From the NCBI GenBank assembly GCA_900547555.1, contig URHG01000001.1, positions 78,987 through 142,986 on the forward strand: a stretch of 64,000 nucleotides of DNA, read 5' to 3'. Below the pieces are notes generated by a model. The model ran no database searches. It had not been told where the DNA came from and was given only the letters and a program-made list of their open reading frames with translations. Below are positions 42,537-51,531 of this stretch, in pieces; positions within the stretch are counted from its first letter, which is position 1; every line of letters starts with the position of its first letter. This DNA comes from an uncultured Porphyromonadaceae bacterium (GTDB lineage Bacteria; Bacteroidota; Bacteroidia; Bacteroidales; UBA11471). The position numbers were made by a program, and so were the translations under genes.

Positions 42537-43802
42537 ATGAGACTGAAATTATTGATGGCTGTTTTTGTTTGTACGGTAACAGCCTATGCACAGGGAACTT
42601 ATCGTTTCGATTTTACGGGAAATCCACGGAAAGGCTATATCGGCGTAGATGCGTCGACGGTTTATAACGATGCGCTCGGTTATGGGTTCGACTTCGGGCA
42701 ACTCCCGTCGTCCGATGGAAAAGCCCCGTTTTTCTTTTCTGTGAATGTTCCCGACGGAAATTATAAAGTAACCGTAAAGTTAGGCTCGTCCGTATCTGCC
42801 GGTGAAACGACCGTGAGGGCCGAGTCGCGGAGGCTTTTCATAGAGCGAGAGAAGACCGATGCCGGAAAGTTCAAGAAAGAAACTTTTATCGTGAACAAGC
42901 GCAATACCCGTATTTCCGATACTGAGAGGGTACGCATCAAACCCCGCGAAAAGAAAAAACTTAATTGGGACAATAAGCTGACGTTCGAATTTAACGGACC
43001 GGCGCCGCGTGTTGCCGAGGTTGTGATAGAACCTACGCAGAAACCGATAACCGTGTTTTTGTGCGGGAATTCTACGGTTGTCGATCAGGACAATGAGCCG
43101 TGGGGCAGTTGGGGGCAGATGATACCGCGCTTTTTTACCGATAAGGTCGCTGTTGCCAATTATGCCGAGAGCGGGGAATCGGCCAATACTTTCCTTGCGG
43201 CACGTCGATTTGACAAGGCTCTCACGCAAATGAAAAAAGGCGATTATGTTTTTGTCGAATTCGGACATAACGATCAGAAACAGAAAGGCAAGGGAAAAGG
43301 TCCGTGGACGTCGTTCTACGACAGCCTGAAAGAGTATATCGTAAAAGCCCGCGAGAAAGGGGCCACGATTGTTTTTGTAACGCCTACCCAGCGTCGCAGT
43401 TTCGGTGATGACGGTAAGATAAAGGATACGCATGGAGAATATCCCGCAGCTATGCGCAAACTGGCCGAAGAGGAGGGCGTTCCTGTTATCGAGCTCAACG
43501 AGATGACCCGTACGCTCTATGAGACGCTTGGTGTAGAGGGGTCCCGCCGTGCTTTTGTGCAATATCCTGCCAACACTTTTCCCGGACAGACAAAGGCTCT
43601 TGAAGACAATACGCATTTCAATCCTTACGGGGCATATCAAATCGCCAAATGTATTTTACAGGGAATTAAAGATAAAAAATTGGGATTGGCTCGTTATATC
43701 AAGGACTTTGAGGAATATGATCCTGCGCATCCCGATGATGTCGATGCTTTCGTATGGGATCTCAGCCCTTTTACCGAAATAGAGAAACCTGACGGAAATT
43801 AA
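42537..43802 (+). CDS. Rhamnogalacturonan acetylesterase-like SGNH hydrolase (CE12 type)
   Basis: The product is 421 residues. A signal peptide ends near 19 (TVTAYAQ). Residues about 20-165 are an N-terminal beta domain (YRFDFTGNPRKGYIGVDAST). The SGNH catalytic domain follows: ITVFLCGNSTVVDQ holds the nucleophile Ser, VEFGHNDQK the oxyanion Asn, and LEDNTHFNPYGA the Asp-His pair. This set is typical of rhamnogalacturonan acetylesterases of CE12. It removes acetyl groups from pectin backbones in the periplasm. It stands alone, far from the GH105 gene of the same theme. Confidence 0.87.
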   Translation: MRLKLLMAVFVCTVTAYAQGTYRFDFTGNPRKGYIGVDASTVYNDALGYGFDFGQLPSSDGKAPFFFSVNVPDGNYKVTVKLGSSVSAGETTVRAESRRLFIEREKTDAGKFKKETFIVNKRNTRISDTERVRIKPREKKKLNWDNKLTFEFNGPAPRVAEVVIEPTQKPITVFLCGNSTVVDQDNEPWGSWGQMIPRFFTDKVAVANYAESGESANTFLAARRFDKALTQMKKGDYVFVEFGHNDQKQKGKGKGPWTSFYDSLKEYIVKAREKGATIVFVTPTQRRSFGDDGKIKDTHGEYPAAMRKLAEEEGVPVIELNEMTRTLYETLGVEGSRRAFVQYPANTFPGQTKALEDNTHFNPYGAYQIAKCILQGIKDKKLGLARYIKDFEEYDPAHPDDVDAFVWDLSPFTEIEKPDGN

Positions 43803-43835
43803 TTCTTATGTAAAAGAGGCAGTTGCTTTTATGCA

Positions 43836-43873
43836 AAAGAAGGGATGTCATATTTTTATGACATCCCTTCTTT
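43836..43873 (+). terminator. Terminator of the CE12-type esterase gene
   Basis: A perfect 17-bp stem (AAAGAAGGGATGTCATA with its complement) has a TTTT loop. A decayed short repeat unit may follow at 43888-43918. Confidence 0.88.
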
Positions 43874-44033
43874 GTAATATAGAGAAGAATCTTCCATACT
43901 GTCTCAGAAAGATTCTTTCTTTTGAGGGAACAAGACAGTGGGAGATTTTCTCTCTGAATAAAAAATGAATATATCCCTGCCATGATAATTTGAGACATAT
44001 ATTCTTTTTTATTGCCGTTTTCAACGGTTGGGT

Positions 44034-44645
44034 TTATCCGATGAGTTCACCTTTTCCTTCCCGTGTAATTTCGGGCGTTTCTTTGCTGCAATCGATGATA
44101 GTCGATGGTATGTGTCCGCCTGTTCCGCCGTCGACGAAAAGATCTACGGTGTTTTCAAATTCTTCTTGTATCAGTTCCGGGTCGGTTAGATATTCGATTT
44201 CGGTATGACGAGGGGAAATAGATGTCGACATCAGCGGATTGCCCAACTCTTGGGTTATCGCTTGGGCTATGGCATTGTCGGGAACACGTATGCCTACGGT
44301 TTTGCGGTTTTTGTAAATATGGGGCAGCTGGGAACTGGTAGGGAGTATGAATGTAAAAGCTCCCGGTAAATTCCGGCGCATAAGTTTGAAATGGGCATTG
44401 CTCACTTTGGCATATTGGCTCAGCATGCTCAAATCGGGGCAGACAATCGAAAGCAGAGCTTTTCTTGTATCGATATTTTTCAGTCGGCATATCCGTTCTA
44501 CGGCGCGTACGTTGAGAGCATCGCAACCGATAGCGTATAACGTATCGGTCGGGTAGATGATGATACCGCCGTCGCGCAGTACGGCGGCTACCCGTTCTAT
44601 CTCTTTCGGGTTGGGATTATCGGCATATATGCGTACGTAGTCCAT
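44034..44645 (-). CDS. tsaC: L-threonylcarbamoyladenylate synthase (Sua5/TsaC family)
   Basis: The product is 203 residues, the short TsaC-like form without the Sua5 C-terminal domain. Family blocks are GGIIIYPTDTLYAIGCDA at 26-43, LKNIDTRKALLSIVCPDLS, FTFILPTS, and VGIRVPDN. It makes the threonylcarbamoyl-AMP used for t6A at position 37 of ANN-decoding tRNAs. It is the last gene of lptF/G-like, ribBA, tsaC, starting 18 bp after ribBA. Confidence 0.92.
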   Translation of the reverse strand: MDYVRIYADNPNPKEIERVAAVLRDGGIIIYPTDTLYAIGCDALNVRAVERICRLKNIDTRKALLSIVCPDLSMLSQYAKVSNAHFKLMRRNLPGAFTFILPTSSQLPHIYKNRKTVGIRVPDNAIAQAITQELGNPLMSTSISPRHTEIEYLTDPELIQEEFENTVDLFVDGGTGGHIPSTIIDCSKETPEITREGKGELIG

Positions 44646-44663
44646 AGGGAATGGCTTGAAAAG

Positions 44664-45881
44664 TTAGTCGACACGGTGCAGCGTGTGTCCCATGCGTTCT
44701 TTTTTGGTGCGCATGTATTTGAGGTTGTAGGGGTTCGGTTCTATTTCGAGAGGAGTGCTTTCTACGATTTCGAGCCCGTAGGCTTCGAGCCCTACCCGTT
44801 TTACCGGATTATTGGTGAGCAGACGCATCTTGCCGATACCGATCTGTCGCAATATCTGTGCTCCCACGCCGTAATCGCGTTCGTCGGCCTTATGTCCCAG
44901 ACAGATGTTGGCATCTACCGTATCCATGCCCTCTTCTTGTAGTTTGTATGCTTTCATTTTCTCCATCAGTCCGATACCCCGGCCTTCCTGATTGAGATAG
45001 ATGATGGCTCCTTTTCCCTCTTTCTCTATGGTTTGCATGGCGAGATGCAGTTGGTCTCCACATTCACACCGTTTCGAACCGAAAATATCACCTGTCATGC
45101 AGGAAGAGTGTACCCTCACGAGAACCGGCTCGTCGGGTTTCCATACCCCTTTGATGAGGGCGATGTGTTCCAAACCGTTGGATATTTGTCGAAAGGGAAT
45201 CAATCGGAAATGACCGTATGCGGTAGGCATATCGACTTCTGGTCCTTTCTCGACGAGTGATTCCTGTCTGAGACGGTAGGCAATGAGATCGCGTATGGCG
45301 ATGATTTTGATACCGAACTGCCGGGCTTTTTCGAGCAGTTGGGGCATACGCGCCATTGTGCCGTCTTCATTCATGATTTCTATAAGGGCGGCGGCAGGAT
45401 ATAAGCCGGCGAGACGAGCCATGTCTACGGCTGCTTCGGTGTGTCCGGCACGTTTCAGTACGCCTTTATCTTGTGCGTAAAGCGGGTTGATATGTCCGGG
45501 TCTGCCGAATGTCTCGGGAGTTGAAGCCGGATCGGCCAATGCACGGATTGTTGCGGCTCGGTCGTGAGTAGATACGCCTGTGGAACAGCCGTCGATTTTA
45601 TCGATGGTAATCGTGAATGGTGTTCCCAGTAAGGATGTATTGGTGATGACCTGCCTGTCGAGTCCCAGTTCGGAACAACGTTGCATCGTGATAGGGGCAC
45701 ACAATACACCTCGTCCTTCTTTCAACATGAAGTTGACTTTTTCGGGAGTGATCTTTTCGGCGGCGATGATGAAATCTCCCTCATTTTCACGATCTTCGTC
45801 GTCGACGACGATAATGAAATTCCCGGCCTTGAATTCTTCGATAGCCTCTTCGATGGTACTCAGTTTTGTTGCATCAGACAT
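44664..45881 (-). CDS. ribBA: Bifunctional DHBP synthase and GTP cyclohydrolase II (RibBA)
   Basis: The product is 405 residues. The N-terminal RibB half has VVDDEDRENEGDFIIAAEKI (24-43) and LKRAGHTEAAVDMARLAG. The C-terminal RibA half has VLVRVHSSCMTGDIFGSKRC and ECGDQL with the zinc Cys residues, then YLNQEGRGIGL. It makes both starting units of riboflavin: dihydroxybutanone phosphate from ribulose-5-phosphate, and the pyrimidine from GTP. The gene lies 40 bp after the lptF/G-like gene. No FMN riboswitch was recognised in front of it. Confidence 0.95.
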   Translation of the reverse strand: MSDATKLSTIEEAIEEFKAGNFIIVVDDEDRENEGDFIIAAEKITPEKVNFMLKEGRGVLCAPITMQRCSELGLDRQVITNTSLLGTPFTITIDKIDGCSTGVSTHDRAATIRALADPASTPETFGRPGHINPLYAQDKGVLKRAGHTEAAVDMARLAGLYPAAALIEIMNEDGTMARMPQLLEKARQFGIKIIAIRDLIAYRLRQESLVEKGPEVDMPTAYGHFRLIPFRQISNGLEHIALIKGVWKPDEPVLVRVHSSCMTGDIFGSKRCECGDQLHLAMQTIEKEGKGAIIYLNQEGRGIGLMEKMKAYKLQEEGMDTVDANICLGHKADERDYGVGAQILRQIGIGKMRLLTNNPVKRVGLEAYGLEIVESTPLEIEPNPYNLKYMRTKKERMGHTLHRVD

Positions 45882-45921
45882 GTGATTTCTTTCCTTTCTT
45901 CCCCGGATATGGGGATTTTAT

Positions 45922-47862
45922 CTATTTTTCTTTTTCTCTTTCGTCGATGAGTTGCCGGGCGATATTTCCGATTTCCCGGTTGGTATGACGTATTACTTGC
46001 AGTTCATGCCGTAACTGTTTTTGTTCCCAATTCCCGATAAGATAGAGCGGTAAAGTGATGGGTAACAGCCACATGATGATCCACCCGATGGTTTTATGCC
46101 CGCAGGGATTATAGAGCAACAGGTTGCGTAATATGGGATAATCCATCAGTTTGGAAACAAGCAATGCCGAGCGACAGTTCTGTGCTCTCTCCACGAAATT
46201 TTCGACTTCATCGTGTAACTGGTGTATGGCTTTGCGGTCGTAACCGCGAGTCCAGTAGGAAAAGAACGACTGGACCTTACCTCCGGTTTTCTCGATGAGG
46301 CTGTTGCATTCTTTGTCGAGGGTTTCGACCTGTTCGAGAATTTCCTCGGGAGTGGCCTCATCGATGATAACTTCTTTGTGAACAACGTTGCGTGTCTCGG
46401 ATTTTCCGATGATCTTGCGCAGGAAATTGAGGTAGGCGTCTTTATTGAATACGGCCGAGTCGTTGATCGCTTTATACGTGAGAAAAATACCAAGAGCCAA
46501 TAGTACAGCCGAACTGAGCCACATGCCTTCCCATACTGCCCATCGACCGTTTAACGCCGATTTATAGCCGGTATTGTCGATGATGTAGTAACAAATAAAC
46601 AGGAGAACCGAAATAACGACCGGTGTTCCCAATCCGCCTTTCCGAATGATAGCTCCCAGCGGAGCTCCGATAAAGAAGAAGATGAGGCAGGCAAATGAGA
46701 GGGTGAATTTTTTGTGCCGCTCTATTTCGTGTCGGCGTACCAATATTTGTTGCTGATTGGTGGATATGCTTCGATACTCGTACTCCTGACGTATGCTTTC
46801 GGCTCGTCCCAATGCCCGGCTCAGCATGCTCTCCCGCTCTTGTAAAGACGCGTTGGCATAAATGCTGTCGATGTCGATATGTCCGGTAATAGGAACCGCG
46901 TTATCGTATTCTTCTTTTGAAGGCTGAAAGTTGGTTGCAGCAGATGGCTTATTTGTGATGTTGATGTTGAAATAGCTGTTTTTTAATTCTCCGGCAATAC
47001 GGCTGCTGATACTGTCGATACGACCGGTAAGCGAATCTATGGAGTGTGTGAGTTGTCCGATGTTTTGTCCGATGTATTGATTTTGCATCATTCCTTCGTC
47101 CATGCGATTGAAGTTTGCATCGAACGGGATAAGGATTTCTTTGGTGGAAAATGTTTCCCGCCGATAAGGAATATTTTGCGAATTGGTACGCTGGTTGCGT
47201 AAGTTTTCGAAAGACTCCCCGCTATGCAAAGTAAAAAACAGATATTGTTTGTCATCGGTGAAACTCAATTTCCCGGAGTCTGCCAAAATAACCATTGCGT
47301 TGTCGAATCCTTCGGAGAAATCGTAAATCATGAGATCGTAGAGCATTCCCGTGTCCCGGTCTTTTTTCTTTACCAGCAGATTGTATCCGCTTATCTGGTC
47401 GTAGAAAACGCCCTCGGGAATATCCAGTTCGGGCGATTTTTGTCGTACCGAGAAAAGCAAGGCATACATCTTGACTTGCGCTTTGGGCAGGACATTGTTT
47501 TGAAAAAAGAAAGCTCCGGCAGCGATGAAAAGTACGGCGATAATCAAAGGATTCATGGTTTGCCGCAAAGAAATTCCCGCCGCTTTTATGGCCAGTAATT
47601 CGAGACGTTCGCCCAAGTTTCCGAATGTCATGAGAGACGCCAGCAGCATCGACAAGGGAAGGGCCATAGGTACGATGGTAAGTGCCGCATAAAAGAACAA
47701 TTCGCCTAAGACGCCGACCTCGATACCCTTGCCAACCAATTCATCGACGTATTTCCATAGAAATTGCATCAGCAGCACAAAAAGGCTGATGAAGAATGTC
47801 ATCAGGAATAACGGAAGAAACGTATTCAGGATAAAGAGATATAGTTTCTTGACAAGCGGCAT
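45922..47862 (-). CDS. LptF/LptG-family permease (YjgP/YjgQ), extended form
   Basis: The product is 646 residues from ATG 47862. The -7 box at 47883-47890 excludes the upstream ATG at 47913. The first ~120 residues hold three membrane segments with LYLFILNTFLPLFLMTFFIS and ERLELLAIKAAGISLRQTMN. A large periplasmic domain follows, then three segments near 390-470 (LIFFFIGAPLGAIIRKGGLG). The C-terminal ~180 residues are an extension with another hydrophobic segment (GWIIMWLLPITLPLYLIGNW) that E. coli LptF and LptG lack. The family extracts LPS from the inner membrane together with LptB2. Which of the two partners this is cannot be told. Confidence 0.87.
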   Translation of the reverse strand: MPLVKKLYLFILNTFLPLFLMTFFISLFVLLMQFLWKYVDELVGKGIEVGVLGELFFYAALTIVPMALPLSMLLASLMTFGNLGERLELLAIKAAGISLRQTMNPLIIAVLFIAAGAFFFQNNVLPKAQVKMYALLFSVRQKSPELDIPEGVFYDQISGYNLLVKKKDRDTGMLYDLMIYDFSEGFDNAMVILADSGKLSFTDDKQYLFFTLHSGESFENLRNQRTNSQNIPYRRETFSTKEILIPFDANFNRMDEGMMQNQYIGQNIGQLTHSIDSLTGRIDSISSRIAGELKNSYFNINITNKPSAATNFQPSKEEYDNAVPITGHIDIDSIYANASLQERESMLSRALGRAESIRQEYEYRSISTNQQQILVRRHEIERHKKFTLSFACLIFFFIGAPLGAIIRKGGLGTPVVISVLLFICYYIIDNTGYKSALNGRWAVWEGMWLSSAVLLALGIFLTYKAINDSAVFNKDAYLNFLRKIIGKSETRNVVHKEVIIDEATPEEILEQVETLDKECNSLIEKTGGKVQSFFSYWTRGYDRKAIHQLHDEVENFVERAQNCRSALLVSKLMDYPILRNLLLYNPCGHKTIGWIIMWLLPITLPLYLIGNWEQKQLRHELQVIRHTNREIGNIARQLIDEREKEK

Positions 47863-47882
47863 GACAGGCTTAGTTCTTTTTG

Positions 47883-47890
47883 CAAAAGTA
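47883..47890 (-). promoter_or_regulatory. -7 box of the lptF/G-like operon
   Basis: TACTTTTG on the minus strand gives a leader of about 15 nt to the ATG at 47862. Confidence 0.65.
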
Positions 47891-47959
47891 ATGAAAAAAA
47901 CGGATTTCCTCATTCCTTGTTTCTGAAAAGCACGATGAGGAACGATGATTGATTTTCCC

Positions 47960-48343
47960 TCAGGAACCGAGTTTTCGTCTTAACGTAGAAATTTGTTCAT
48001 TCCACAAATCGACGCATTCCTGTTTCTCTTCGGGAAGCGTGAAATCGGTAATTTCGAGCATTACGTTGCTCGTTAACTCATCTACGTTGATACGGAATTC
48101 AAAAAAGGCTTTCGGGTCTTCTTCGTCGGTCCATTTGAAACGGACGAATACCCCATTGAGGTATCCCGTTTGTCGGGCTGTTTGTTGCGATGCAGCCCAG
48201 TGGAATGTATATGTCCGACCGTTACAATCGACTTTGTCGGCAAACCAATCGGCTAATCCGTTGGCCGAGCTGATAAAATCCCATACCGAGTTTGGAGAGG
48301 CGTTATTCAAACAGTATTCTATCGTAACTTTTTCTTTTATCAT
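47960..48343 (-). CDS. START-like (AHSA1-type) domain protein
   Basis: The product is 127 residues from ATG 48343 (MIKEKVTIEYCLNNASPNSV). WDFISSANGLADWFADKV, VRFKWTDEEDP and the final helix CVDLWNEQISTLRRKLG outline the SRPBCC helix-grip fold. Members bind hydrophobic ligands or act as Hsp90 activators. In Bacteroidetes this short family has no known role. It lies upstream of the lptF/G-like gene with its own orientation and spacing of 97 bp. Confidence 0.85.
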   Translation of the reverse strand: MIKEKVTIEYCLNNASPNSVWDFISSANGLADWFADKVDCNGRTYTFHWAASQQTARQTGYLNGVFVRFKWTDEEDPKAFFEFRINVDELTSNVMLEITDFTLPEEKQECVDLWNEQISTLRRKLGS

Positions 48344-48637
48344 CGTGTCTTTTCTTAATTCGGGACGAAAATATAAATAATATTTCAACCGCTTATAATC
48401 TCCCGCTTATTTTTTTGAGAGGTGTTTTCCCGCTTTTTGCCGTTTGGTAAAAATTTTACCGGATAAGTATAGTCTCACAACGACAATACAGATTTTTTTA
48501 TCGAAAAAATTCTTGATTCGGTTGTCGGATACTTTTGTTTTTTTGAGTCCTGCATGTACGTGGGACGACAATTAAAATCGATAGAATGAGGAGTCGGAAG
48601 ATTTGTTTTTTTTCGGTTTATAGAAAGGGACTTACAT

Positions 48638-48712
48638 AAAAAGAAAAGGTTGTCTCACGACAACCCGTTTTCTTTGTAAACCTTAAATTTAATACTATGA
48701 AAAAACATGGTA
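48638..48712 (-). ncRNA. Candidate ~70-nt small RNA with own promoter and terminator
   Basis: Within a 475-bp gap that has no credible gene, a consensus -7 box at 48713-48720 faces left. About 45 bp further a hairpin follows on the minus strand: GGTTGTC, loop GTGA, GACAACC, with flanking CG bulge and outer AAAGAAAA/TTTTCTTT pairs, then T-rich sequence to 48638. The part between has AGTATTAAATTTAAGG. I have an impression of having seen this block in other Bacteroidales intergenic regions but cannot verify it. An attenuator or remnant leader is an alternative. Confidence 0.5.
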
Positions 48713-48720
48713 CAAATATA
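48713..48720 (-). promoter_or_regulatory. -7 box of the candidate small RNA
   Basis: TATATTTG on the minus strand has no ORF of note downstream before the terminator-like hairpin. Confidence 0.5.
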
Positions 48721-48818
48721 AGGTTTGGCTTGAACGCTTCCAAATATTTATGTGAAAATCTTTTCCTGTTTAACAATGTTTGTGTGAAAAACAACTTTGC
48801 TGTTAACAAAACACCCGT

Positions 48819-49625
48819 TTATTTGGAAGAATCAAAATATTTGTTGAAGAATACGATTTGATAATCGATGGCATTTCCGCAATATTCGACGGTATGCCGT
48901 CCCGGGTGATTGTAGTAATCGTGCGGAATTCCACGTTTGAGAAGTTCGTTATGGAGTTGTTGATTGACTTTATAGAAGAAGTCTCCGTATCCGCAGTCGA
49001 TGACGATATGCAGTTGTTTGTCGGTGAGGCTGTCGAGTTGGTTGATGACGGTGTATTCGTTCCAGCGTTCGGGATATTCGTCGTAGCTGCCGAGTTGCTC
49101 TTTCATTTTCCAGTTTTCGGGAAAAGGCCGTATGTCTACTCCTCCGCTGATACTACCGCCGGCACCGAATATATCGGGGTGGCGCATCGAGAGCCACAGA
49201 CCTCCGTGTCCGCCCATGCTGAAACCTGTTATGGCACGACCTTCGCGGTTGCTACGGGTTGCATAATGTTTATCGATATAGGAAGTAAGCTCTTGGGAAA
49301 CAAATGTTTCAAATTGTGATTGTGGATCGGTGGGACTATCCCAGTACCAACTGCTTTCTCCGTCGGGACAGACGAAAATGAGACTGTCTCGGGTGGCGAT
49401 ATCGTTCAGGGCGGGTTTTATGGTGATCCAAGAATTTTGATCGCCTCCGTATCCGTGCAGAAGATAGATGACCGGATAAGCGGCTTTTTTGTCGTAGCTG
49501 TCGGGAAGGACGATGACGCAGGGAATGGAACGATTCATCTTATGGCTGGGGACATTTTTTTTTACTATTTTAGCCGGTGCGCATAGGGCGAAAAAAAGAA
49601 ATGTCAGAGTGAGGATTTGTTTCAT
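48819..49625 (-). CDS. Secreted esterase of the esterase D / feruloyl esterase-like family
   Basis: The product is 268 residues. The signal peptide ends near 18 (FALCAPA). The alpha/beta-hydrolase features are YPVIYLLHGYGGDQNSW, the nucleophile elbow ITGFSMGGHGGLWLS with the catalytic Ser, and the late HTVEYCGNAI with the likely His. The family includes feruloyl and acetyl-xylan esterases, S-formylglutathione hydrolase and mycolyl transferases. A periplasmic esterase acting on plant-derived or sugar esters is likely. It is transcribed alone, with a -7 box at 49651-49658. Confidence 0.87.
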   Translation of the reverse strand: MKQILTLTFLFFALCAPAKIVKKNVPSHKMNRSIPCVIVLPDSYDKKAAYPVIYLLHGYGGDQNSWITIKPALNDIATRDSLIFVCPDGESSWYWDSPTDPQSQFETFVSQELTSYIDKHYATRSNREGRAITGFSMGGHGGLWLSMRHPDIFGAGGSISGGVDIRPFPENWKMKEQLGSYDEYPERWNEYTVINQLDSLTDKQLHIVIDCGYGDFFYKVNQQLHNELLKRGIPHDYYNHPGRHTVEYCGNAIDYQIVFFNKYFDSSK

Positions 49626-49650
49626 GGGTATTCTTTGAAAGTTTATGTTG

Positions 49651-49658
49651 CAAACATA
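49651..49658 (-). promoter_or_regulatory. -7 box of the esterase gene
   Basis: TATGTTTG on the minus strand is 25 bp before the ATG. Confidence 0.6.
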
Positions 49659-49800
49659 AGAAAAATAACGATAGCTGATATTTTATTTCCCGGATTTGAG
49701 AAGGCCCGTTTTTTTATTTTTAGGGAATAATTCCTGTTATATGATGCGGGAATCTTTCTATTTCTTGAAAATTGCAGCGGTTATACTCGATGCTTTTCAT

Positions 49801-49808
49801 TACTTTTG
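49801..49808 (+). promoter_or_regulatory. -7 box of mutY
   Basis: TACTTTTG lies 20 bp before the preferred ATG at 49829. The upstream in-frame start at 49772 would precede the promoter. Confidence 0.65.
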
Positions 49809-49828
49809 CAATAAAATTGATACCCTAT

Positions 49829-50923
49829 ATGCCCGATAAGAAGAATGTCGCAACCCGTCTTGAACGCTGGTTTGAAGAGAACAAACGATTGTTACCCTGG
49901 CGGGAAACGACCGATCCGTACCGAATATGGATTTCTGAAATTATTCTGCAACAGACACGAGTTGCACAGGGATTGGATTATTACCGGCGTTTTATAGAGC
50001 GTTTTCCCGATGTGCATGAGCTTGCGGTTGCCGAGGAAGATGAGGTTTTGAAATATTGGGAAGGGTTGGGGTATTACAGCCGTGCCCGGAATTTGCATGC
50101 CGCCGCCCGTCAAGTGATACGGGATTTCGAGGGGCGGTTTCCCGATACTTACGAAGGGATACGCTCTCTCAAAGGGGTTGGAGATTATACGGCTGCGGCG
50201 ATAGCGTCTTTTGCCTATGGCTTGCCTCATGCGGTGGTCGATGGTAATGTGTATCGGGTCCTTTCCCGATTGTTTGCCGTCGATACTCCCATCGATACGA
50301 CGGCGGGACGCAAATTATTTGCGGCTTTGGCCGATGAAATGCTCGACCGTCGTTATCCGGCTCTTTACAATCAGGCGATTATGGAATTGGGTGCGTTGCA
50401 GTGTTTGCCGCGTTCCCCCCGGTGTCCCGACTGTCCGCTTTTTCTTTCTTGCGAAGCAGTTGCCTCAGGTACGGTCGATATGTACCCCGTAAAGTCGGGA
50501 AAAACCGTAGTATTGCCCCGCTATTTCAATTATTTGGTCGTACATTGCGGCGATGATGTATTCATAACTCGTCGGGACGGAAAAGACATTTGGCGTAATC
50601 TGTATGAATTCGTATTGATGGAAAGCGATAAGGAATTGTCCTTTGAGGCATTGCAGCATGACGATTTTTACCGGGAAATTTTGGGAGATAGCGAGGTTCG
50701 AGTTATCAATCCTCCGTTTTCGCATCGCCATATATTGTCGCATCGGATTATTTATGCGACCTTTCATACGATAGAAATCGATACTATTCCCGACGGTTTG
50801 TTTTCTTATGTTCGGGTCCCGTATCGGGAAATAGGGCGTTACGCATTTTCCCGGCTTACTGGTCTTTATTTCGACTGGTTGGAAAAATCATCGAAAAATC
50901 CGACACTTGAATTATTCGGCTGA
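49829..50923 (+). CDS. mutY: A/G-specific adenine glycosylase MutY
   Basis: The product is 364 residues from ATG 49829. LLPWRETTDPYRIWISEIIL and QQTRV open the helix-hairpin-helix glycosylase domain, with the HhH at LKGVGDYTAAAIASFAYG and the catalytic Asp in AVVDGNVYRVLSRL. The iron-sulfur cysteines are C-x6-C-x2-C-x5-C (CLPRSPRCPDCPLFLSC). The C-terminal ~130 residues are the NUDIX-like domain that recognises 8-oxoguanine. It removes adenine mispaired with 8-oxoguanine. It is convergent with rsmD. Confidence 0.95.
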   Translation: MPDKKNVATRLERWFEENKRLLPWRETTDPYRIWISEIILQQTRVAQGLDYYRRFIERFPDVHELAVAEEDEVLKYWEGLGYYSRARNLHAAARQVIRDFEGRFPDTYEGIRSLKGVGDYTAAAIASFAYGLPHAVVDGNVYRVLSRLFAVDTPIDTTAGRKLFAALADEMLDRRYPALYNQAIMELGALQCLPRSPRCPDCPLFLSCEAVASGTVDMYPVKSGKTVVLPRYFNYLVVHCGDDVFITRRDGKDIWRNLYEFVLMESDKELSFEALQHDDFYREILGDSEVRVINPPFSHRHILSHRIIYATFHTIEIDTIPDGLFSYVRVPYREIGRYAFSRLTGLYFDWLEKSSKNPTLELFG

Positions 50924-50967
50924 TCGTTGGCTAACAATTTATTGAGGGACGTTTTTCTCTACGATTT

Positions 50968-51531
50968 CTATTCTTCTGAATCGCTTCTTTGATTTTTGTC
51001 GGGAGAGAAAAAACTGAAATTGACACTGCCGTATACTCTTTGTTGGTCGAACTCAGGTAGATTAGAGAAATCATATTTTTTTGAATGTTCGAGGACAAAA
51101 AGTCCTCCCGGAGCCAAGAGTCCGGCATTGAGTACGAGTGACGCGATTTCGTCGAATTGGGGTAAGTCGTAAGGCGGGTCGGCAAAGATGAAATCGAACT
51201 TTTCCCGACATGACGGGACGAAACGAAATACATCTCCCTTGATGGGTAAGATTTCACGGGCATTGAGTTGGGCGGCCACTTTGCGGATAAAATTGTATTG
51301 TACCGGATAATTTTCGACAGCAACGACTTTGCTGCATCCTCTCGATGCCAGTTCAAAACTTATGGCTCCTGTCCCGGCGAAAAGGTCGAGAGCTTTCATT
51401 CCTTCGAAATCGAGTAGATTTTGAAGAACATTGAATAGATTTTCGCGAGCGAAATCGGTTGTGGGTCTTGCTTTTATATGGGTCGGCACGTCGAAACGGC
51501 GGCGACCGTATTTGCCGCTTATAATCCGCAT
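50968..51531 (-). CDS. rsmD: 16S rRNA (guanine(966)-N(2))-methyltransferase RsmD
   Basis: The product is 187 residues. It starts MRIISGKYGRRRFDVPTHIK. RPTTDFARENLFNVL, the SAM site LDLFAGTGAISFELASRG and the catalytic FIFADPPYDLPQF are all present. It methylates G966 in helix 31 of 16S rRNA. It overlaps the end of the DUF3822 gene by 13 bp, so the two genes are translated from one mRNA. The C-terminus is acidic and short beyond the catalytic domain. Confidence 0.94.
   Translation of the reverse strand: MRIISGKYGRRRFDVPTHIKARPTTDFARENLFNVLQNLLDFEGMKALDLFAGTGAISFELASRGCSKVVAVENYPVQYNFIRKVAAQLNAREILPIKGDVFRFVPSCREKFDFIFADPPYDLPQFDEIASLVLNAGLLAPGGLFVLEHSKKYDFSNLPEFDQQRVYGSVNFSFFSPDKNQRSDSEE

Noticed and set aside
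44664..45881. FMN riboswitch before ribBA
   Set aside because: Only 40 bp separate it from the upstream gene, too short for that element.
48618..48809. 63-codon ORF in the gap before the esterase gene
   Set aside because: It overlaps the candidate promoter and hairpin, has no signal or domain, and its composition is AT-rich noise.
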